A stretch of DNA of 8,990 nt from CAYXOX01 sp964466745 (GTDB taxonomy: Bacteria; Pseudomonadota; Alphaproteobacteria; Rhodobacterales; Rhodobacteraceae), in assembly GCA_964466745.1 (NCBI GenBank), contig CAYXOX010000129.1, forward strand, positions 1-8,990. Direction: 5' to 3'. Numbering within the stretch: the stretch's first letter is position 1; each line of letters opens with the position of its first letter. Both the position numbers and the translations under genes were made by a program. The notes beneath the pieces were generated by a model. The model was not told where the DNA came from. It did no database searches and saw nothing but the letters and a program-made list of their open reading frames with translations. Of the stretch, positions 6,499-8,990 are shown in pieces.

Positions 6499-6765
6499 TC
6501 ACGCGAAATCCGAGATGTAGAGAAAGACCGCCGCCACGGTGAGCGGCACCGCGTAGACCCCGAGGATCAGGCGCCGCCGCAACACCGGCATCGTCTTTTC
6601 GAGACCGTCGCGCACATAATCCTCCTTGTTGCCCGGACACCCGTCGAGGTGCCACTGCTCTTCCAGCCGTTCGCGGCGCGCCGCGCGCCCGTAGAACCAG
6701 AGCGAAGCATAGACCACGGTCAATGCCACCAGCAACATCGCCAGCAGCCGCGCCAAGACGATCAT
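6499..6765 (-). CDS. Small membrane protein with two TM segments, unknown function
   Basis: This 88-residue protein has a TM segment at about 5-24 (LARLLAMLLVALTVVYASLW), a charged central loop (27-66) and a second TM segment at about 67-85. The loop contains YGRAARRERLEEQW and a conserved-looking acidic stretch, GNKEDYVRDGLE. By topology and charge it may be a hairpin with the loop in the cytosol. The ATG at 6765 has a clear GAAAGGA ribosome binding site (6779-6773) seven bases upstream. Its stop lies 13 bp before the DUF1523 start, so the two are very likely co-transcribed. I recall similar short proteins beside DUF1523 genes in Rhodobacteraceae, which would suggest a partner, but I could not check this. 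The sequence resembles no enzyme that I recognise. Confidence 0.78.
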   Translation of the reverse strand: MIVLARLLAMLLVALTVVYASLWFYGRAARRERLEEQWHLDGCPGNKEDYVRDGLEKTMPVLRRRLILGVYAVPLTVAAVFLYISDFA

Positions 6766-6841
6766 CCCGTTTTCCTTTCAAGTTGCGCGTGCCGCGCGAG
6801 GCGTTCGCTTGCCGGACGGAGGTGGCGGAGCGGGTGGCAGA

Positions 6842-7207
6842 TCAAAGCTCGGGCCTCCACTGCGCCGGCCGCGTGGCGAGCATCAGCAAAACCACGGGCC
6901 CCCACCAAAGGCCACTCAAGAGACCAAGGCGCAGGAAGTGCCACCAGCCGCCGGGCGCCCCGGTGAGCGCAGCAAGCACCCCTGGCGCGCGCATCGCGTA
7001 GCTGGCCGCGAAGTACGCCGTCGCGAGCACGAAGAGCGCGGCCCCCGAAACGGCAAGGTTGAGCGCGAGCCCGGCCATCGTTTGGGGAAACTTCCTGGCC
7101 AGGCGCAGCGGCAGCACGATGGCAAGTGCCAAAGCCACGACCGCCGGCAGCAACCAGCCCTGCAGGATGCCCATGAGGATTTCGAGTGTCGTCGGTTCCG
7201 TGGCCAT
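6842..7207 (-). CDS. Small polytopic membrane protein, unknown function
   Basis: This is a 121-residue, strongly hydrophobic protein with three or four TM segments: about 14-36 (QGWLLPAVVALALAIVLPL), 44-64, possibly 65-82, and 90-111 (HFLRLGLLSGLWWGPVVLLML). Short basic loops (RLARK at 35-39) and a basic C-terminus lie between or after them. I chose ATG 7207 (MATEPTTLEI) because it starts immediately before the first hydrophobic segment. The frame remains open back to 7336, but that extension is Arg/Pro/Ala-rich, would run through two inverted repeats, and looks non-coding. Ribosome binding signals are weak (GAG about five bases upstream). The gene is 76 bp upstream of the 88-residue membrane-protein gene on the same strand and divergent from an exported-protein gene. 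I do not recognise the family. Confidence 0.7.
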   Translation of the reverse strand: MATEPTTLEILMGILQGWLLPAVVALALAIVLPLRLARKFPQTMAGLALNLAVSGAALFVLATAYFAASYAMRAPGVLAALTGAPGGWWHFLRLGLLSGLWWGPVVLLMLATRPAQWRPEL

Positions 7208-7257
7208 GCATCTCGATATAGGCGCGCCCACGGCAGGATCAGCCCCTCTGTCATGCT

Positions 7258-7281
7258 CCCGGGCCATACAGGCGGCCCGGG
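7258..7281. promoter_or_regulatory. Perfect 8-bp inverted repeat in divergent intergenic region
   Basis: CCCGGGCC (7258-7265) and GGCCCGGG (7274-7281) are perfect inverted arms around the loop ATACAGGC. No T-run follows on either strand, so it is not a classical terminator. It lies about 50 bp upstream of the 121-residue membrane-protein start and 85 bp upstream of the exported-protein start. It may be a protein-binding dyad or a leader hairpin. Confidence 0.45.
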
Positions 7282-7286
7282 GGAAT

Positions 7287-7320
7287 CCCGACGTGTCTTG
7301 CCCTTGCAATACGCGTCGGG
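7287..7320. promoter_or_regulatory. Second inverted repeat, 10-bp stem, in the same intergenic region
   Basis: CCCGACGTGT (7287-7296) pairs with ACGCGTCGGG (7311-7320) over ten positions, including one G-T wobble, around a 14-base loop. It begins five bases after the first inverted repeat ends. In a transcript toward the exported-protein gene the two would form consecutive leader hairpins ending 46 bases before the ATG. Function is unknown; pairing is visible directly. Confidence 0.45.
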
Positions 7321-7366
7321 CAGGGTCCGAGCGCATCCAACGCCATGCATCACACGGAGTTTCCCC

Positions 7367-7957
7367 ATGCTTGCTCGCTTCGCTTCAGGGCGCCGGCACT
7401 CTGCCGCACTCGCACCAGCCCTCCTCGCGCTTGGCCTCGCGGCCGGGGCTGCCACGCCAGCTTCGGCCGATGACGTTACCGATGCGATCGACAACGCTCT
7501 GGCAGCCTACGCAGACGGCGACATCCAGGAGACTCTCGAGGAGCTGGCCTTTGCAACGCAGCTTCTCAACGAGATGAAGGCAAGCTCCCTGGGCGCCTAT
7601 CTGCCGCCTGCCCTGCCCGGCTGGACGAAGGAAGACAGCGCCGATTTCGGGGCCGGCATGGCGATGTTCGGCGGCGGCACAGGTGCCGAGGCCACCTATT
7701 CCGGCCCCTCGGGCCGCTTCTCGATCACGATCATCAGCGACAGCCCCATGATCGTGGCGATGGCCGCGGCGTTCGCCAACCCCGGCATGATCGGCGGCAC
7801 GCTCACCCGTGTGGGGCGCGAGCGTTTCGTGGAGCAGGACGGCGAGCTGAGCGGCCTGATCGACAACCGCATTCTCGTGCAGGCGTCGGGCGGCGAGCTG
7901 AGCGACATGATCGCCCATCTCGAACAGATGGATTTCCGCGAACTCGAAGACTTCTGA
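7367..7957 (+). CDS. Exported protein with N-terminal signal peptide, unknown function
   Basis: This 196-residue protein carries a convincing Sec signal: a basic start (MLARFASGRRHS), a hydrophobic core at 13-28 (AALAPALLALGLAAGA) and a likely cleavage site after Ala34 (TPASA/DD). The mature part opens with a probable helical pair (residues 35-75: DDVTDAIDNALAAYADGD, then LEELAFATQLLNEMK) resembling a single repeat of a helical hairpin. A LPPALPGW segment (79-86), a Gly-rich AMFGGGTGAEATYSG stretch (99-113) and a beta-like region (SITIISDSP, 119-127) follow. It ends with a Val/Gly-rich domain and LEQMDFRELEDF. No catalytic motif is evident. The ATG at 7367 has an ACGGAG ribosome binding site at 7353-7358. 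It is divergent from the 121-residue gene and converges on the hydrolase gene 21 bp away. I recall similar periplasmic hypothetical proteins in alphaproteobacteria but no named domain. Confidence 0.8.
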   Translation: MLARFASGRRHSAALAPALLALGLAAGAATPASADDVTDAIDNALAAYADGDIQETLEELAFATQLLNEMKASSLGAYLPPALPGWTKEDSADFGAGMAMFGGGTGAEATYSGPSGRFSITIISDSPMIVAMAAAFANPGMIGGTLTRVGRERFVEQDGELSGLIDNRILVQASGGELSDMIAHLEQMDFRELEDF

Positions 7958-7978
7958 GCAGGCCCCGACAAGGCGCGA

Positions 7979-8659
7979 TCAAGCGAGGACCGCCTCCACC
8001 AGGGGCGAATGCGGATCGGCGAGATCGTCGATGACGTCGAAATGGTGGCGCCCCTTCGCCACTGTGAGGGGGGCGCGCCAGGCCCTCGCGAGCAGCAGCG
8101 CCTGCGCGCGGTAGCCCGGCCGCTCGGCGCTGCCGACCCAGACATGAACGCGCTCCGGGCCCGGACCTTCCGGAAAGGCGAGCACGGGGCTTTCGGCCGC
8201 CGCCTCGGCCGTGCCGAGGCCGATGTCGGCGGCGATGGATGTTTCGAGCAGCGCACGCAGATCTGCGAGGGGCGAGATCGGCACGAGCTTGCAGACACGC
8301 GCGCGCACCCCGGGCTCGAGCGGCACGTCCGGGCACAGCAGGCGCGCCACGAGATGGCCGCCGGCGGAGTGACCGACGAGCCGGATCGGCCCCTGCACCC
8401 GCCCAGCCGCGACCTCCAGCGATCGGGCGACGGCAAGCGTGATCTGCGCCAGCGGCACCTCGGGAGCGAGAGGGTACGAGGGGATAGCCACCACCCAGCC
8501 GCGCGCCTGGAGCCCCGGCGCGAAAGCCGACCAGGAACTGCGGTCGAAGCTGCTCCAAAGCCCGCCATGCACGAACATCGCGAGCCCCTCCGGCCTGCCC
8601 GCGGGGTGGAAGAGATCCATCCGCTCGCGCGGGTGTGCGCCGTAGGGGAGGTTGAGCAT
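7979..8659 (-). CDS. Alpha/beta-hydrolase, kynurenine-formamidase-like; N-terminus uncertain
   Basis: This is a predicted carboxylesterase-type serine hydrolase of 226 residues from the first possible start (ATG 8659). The oxyanion-hole motif is FVHGGLW (29-35), the nucleophile elbow is VGHSAGGHL with Ser98 (95-103), the acid is probably Glu179 (VGSAERP) and the catalytic His is 205 or 206 (GRHHFDVIDDL). The HGGxW form, SYPLAPE at 61-67 and the C-terminal HHFDVIDDL are typical of the arylformamidase-like group, though the true substrate is unknown. The ATG begins immediately before the first strand, MLNLPYGAHPRERMDLF. Frame and sequence continue upstream with family-like residues (DYENTAHIPGG, YPERWAEAAEEFRAIE), so the authentic protein is probably about 40 residues longer and this start is likely wrong or the gene impaired. 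It is downstream of hemE on the same strand and probably transcribed with it. Confidence 0.82.
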   Translation of the reverse strand: MLNLPYGAHPRERMDLFHPAGRPEGLAMFVHGGLWSSFDRSSWSAFAPGLQARGWVVAIPSYPLAPEVPLAQITLAVARSLEVAAGRVQGPIRLVGHSAGGHLVARLLCPDVPLEPGVRARVCKLVPISPLADLRALLETSIAADIGLGTAEAAAESPVLAFPEGPGPERVHVWVGSAERPGYRAQALLLARAWRAPLTVAKGRHHFDVIDDLADPHSPLVEAVLA

Positions 8660-8793
8660 TGCGCGCCCGACCGCGACCTCGATCGCGCGGAACTCCTCGG
8701 CGGCCTCGGCCCAGCGCTCCGGGTAGGCGCTGCCGCCCGGAATATGCGCGGTGTTCTCGTAGTCCTCGGCGCGGCTAAAGCGGCACCTCCTCC
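8660..8793 (-). other. Upstream part of the hydrolase frame with no start codon, plus Shine-Dalgarno
   Basis: On the minus strand the codons from 8779 to 8660 read FSRAEDYENTAHIPGG and onward to the ATG at 8659 without a stop, and resemble the usual N-terminus of this hydrolase group. A strong GGAGGAGG lies at 8793-8786. Six bases later, where an initiator would be expected (8779-8777), the codon is TTT, followed by AGC. There is no ATG, GTG or TTG in this frame from 8876 to 8660. A start at GTG 8787 would be out of frame and meets TAG four codons later (GTG CCG CTT TAG). The rest of the 213-bp gap back to hemE (8794-8872) looks non-coding; it contains only a weak 6-bp GC hairpin (8865-8870 with 8844-8849). 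Confidence 0.6.
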
Positions 8794-8872
8794 GGCGCGG
8801 ACGCGTGCACGGCCGTCTGCCCTGCCTGCCCGAGGCTGAGCGAGCGGGGTGGCCGCAGCGCGCGCCCCGCAG

Positions 8873-8990
8873 CTACCAGCCGCCGGCGCGGACGGCGTCG
8901 ATCATCGTCTGGACGTTGGCCGGGTCGGCATCCGGGGTAATCCCGTGGCCGAGGTTGAAGATGTGCGGCCCCCCGCTGAAGGCACGGCAG
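8873..8990 (-). CDS. hemE: Uroporphyrinogen decarboxylase HemE, C-terminal fragment
   Basis: HemE converts uroporphyrinogen III to coproporphyrinogen III by removing four carboxyl groups, a cytosolic step of haem and bacteriochlorophyll synthesis. Only the last 38 residues are in the window, ending at the TAG at 8875-8873. They contain the family's C-terminal signature GGPHIFNLGHGITPDADPAN followed by VQTMIDAVRAGGW. The His in NLGHG is the conserved residue near the substrate-binding pocket. The gene enters from the right edge on the minus strand, so its start and promoter lie outside. The next frame downstream, for the hydrolase, is in the same phase with no stop between the HemE TAG and the hydrolase ATG. 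Confidence 0.93.
   Translation of the reverse strand, partial: CRAFSGGPHIFNLGHGITPDADPANVQTMIDAVRAGGW

Larger units (their letters stand above)
7203..7351. repeat. Ten-base direct repeat at both ends of the divergent intergenic region
   Basis: GCCATGCATC occurs at 7203-7212 and again at 7342-7351 in the same orientation, each containing the palindrome ATGCAT. The first copy overlaps the start codon of the 121-residue membrane protein; the second lies 16 bases before the ATG of the exported protein. Paired sites near two divergent starts could be operators, but ten bases is short and chance is possible. Confidence 0.3.

Noticed and set aside
6785..6797. GCGCG-TGC-CGCGC hairpin in the gap between two membrane genes
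   Set aside because: A 5-bp stem with a three-base loop and no T-run is expected by chance at this GC content.
7208..7336. N-terminal extension of the 121-residue membrane protein to 7336
   Set aside because: It would code through two strong inverted repeats and gives Arg/Pro-rich sequence with no hydrophobic pattern; MATEPTT at 7207 is more natural.
1..8990. CRISPR array, tRNA, rRNA, IS element, phage or toxin-antitoxin system
   Set aside because: No regularly spaced repeats, RNA gene signatures, transposase or integrase motifs, or paired small toxin/antitoxin genes could be seen on either strand.

Overview
The window looks like chromosomal housekeeping and adjoining accessory DNA from a high-GC alphaproteobacterium, most likely of the Rhodobacterales/Paracoccaceae. 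The evidence is strong G/C preference at third codon positions, a single bifunctional RelA/SpoT homologue with a DUF2062 gene directly behind it, pdxJ and acpS close by, and a DUF1523 protein of the kind I associate with Rhodobacteraceae. I see no tRNA, rRNA, CRISPR array, transposase, phage gene or attachment site.

Left block (1-5822, all + strand, tightly packed): the 3' part of the (p)ppGpp synthetase/hydrolase gene, a DUF2062 membrane protein (GTG start preferred), an ExoD-family membrane protein, pdxJ (pyridoxine 5'-phosphate synthase), an unusual alpha/beta-hydrolase fused to about eight transmembrane segments, and acpS (holo-ACP synthase). Gaps are 4-54 bp, so this may be one or two transcription units. 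The pdxJ leader carries a perfect dyad lying exactly between a -35-like and a weak -10-like hexamer. The block joins stringent-response, cofactor (PLP) and acyl-carrier-protein activation functions. In related genomes I would expect lepB-rnc-era after acpS, but here the + strand run ends.

Middle block (5859-7207, - strand): three small membrane proteins (DUF1523; an 88-aa protein with two TM segments; a 121-aa protein with three or four TM segments) converge on acpS. The convergent junction is only 36 bp and contains four tandem heptamers. The 121-aa gene is divergent from a gene for a 196-aa exported protein (7367-7957). Their 159-bp shared intergenic region holds two consecutive strong inverted repeats.

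Right block (7979-8990, - strand): a kynurenine-formamidase-like alpha/beta-hydrolase lies downstream of hemE (uroporphyrinogen decarboxylase, only its C-terminus in the window). The hydrolase frame continues about 40 residues upstream of its first ATG with convincing family-like sequence and a well-placed Shine-Dalgarno. However, no ATG, GTG or TTG occurs anywhere in that frame back to the hemE stop, so the gene seems to have lost its initiator or to use an unusual one. This is the most interesting anomaly in the window. I did not find a convincing new multi-gene system; most of the region is ordinary.
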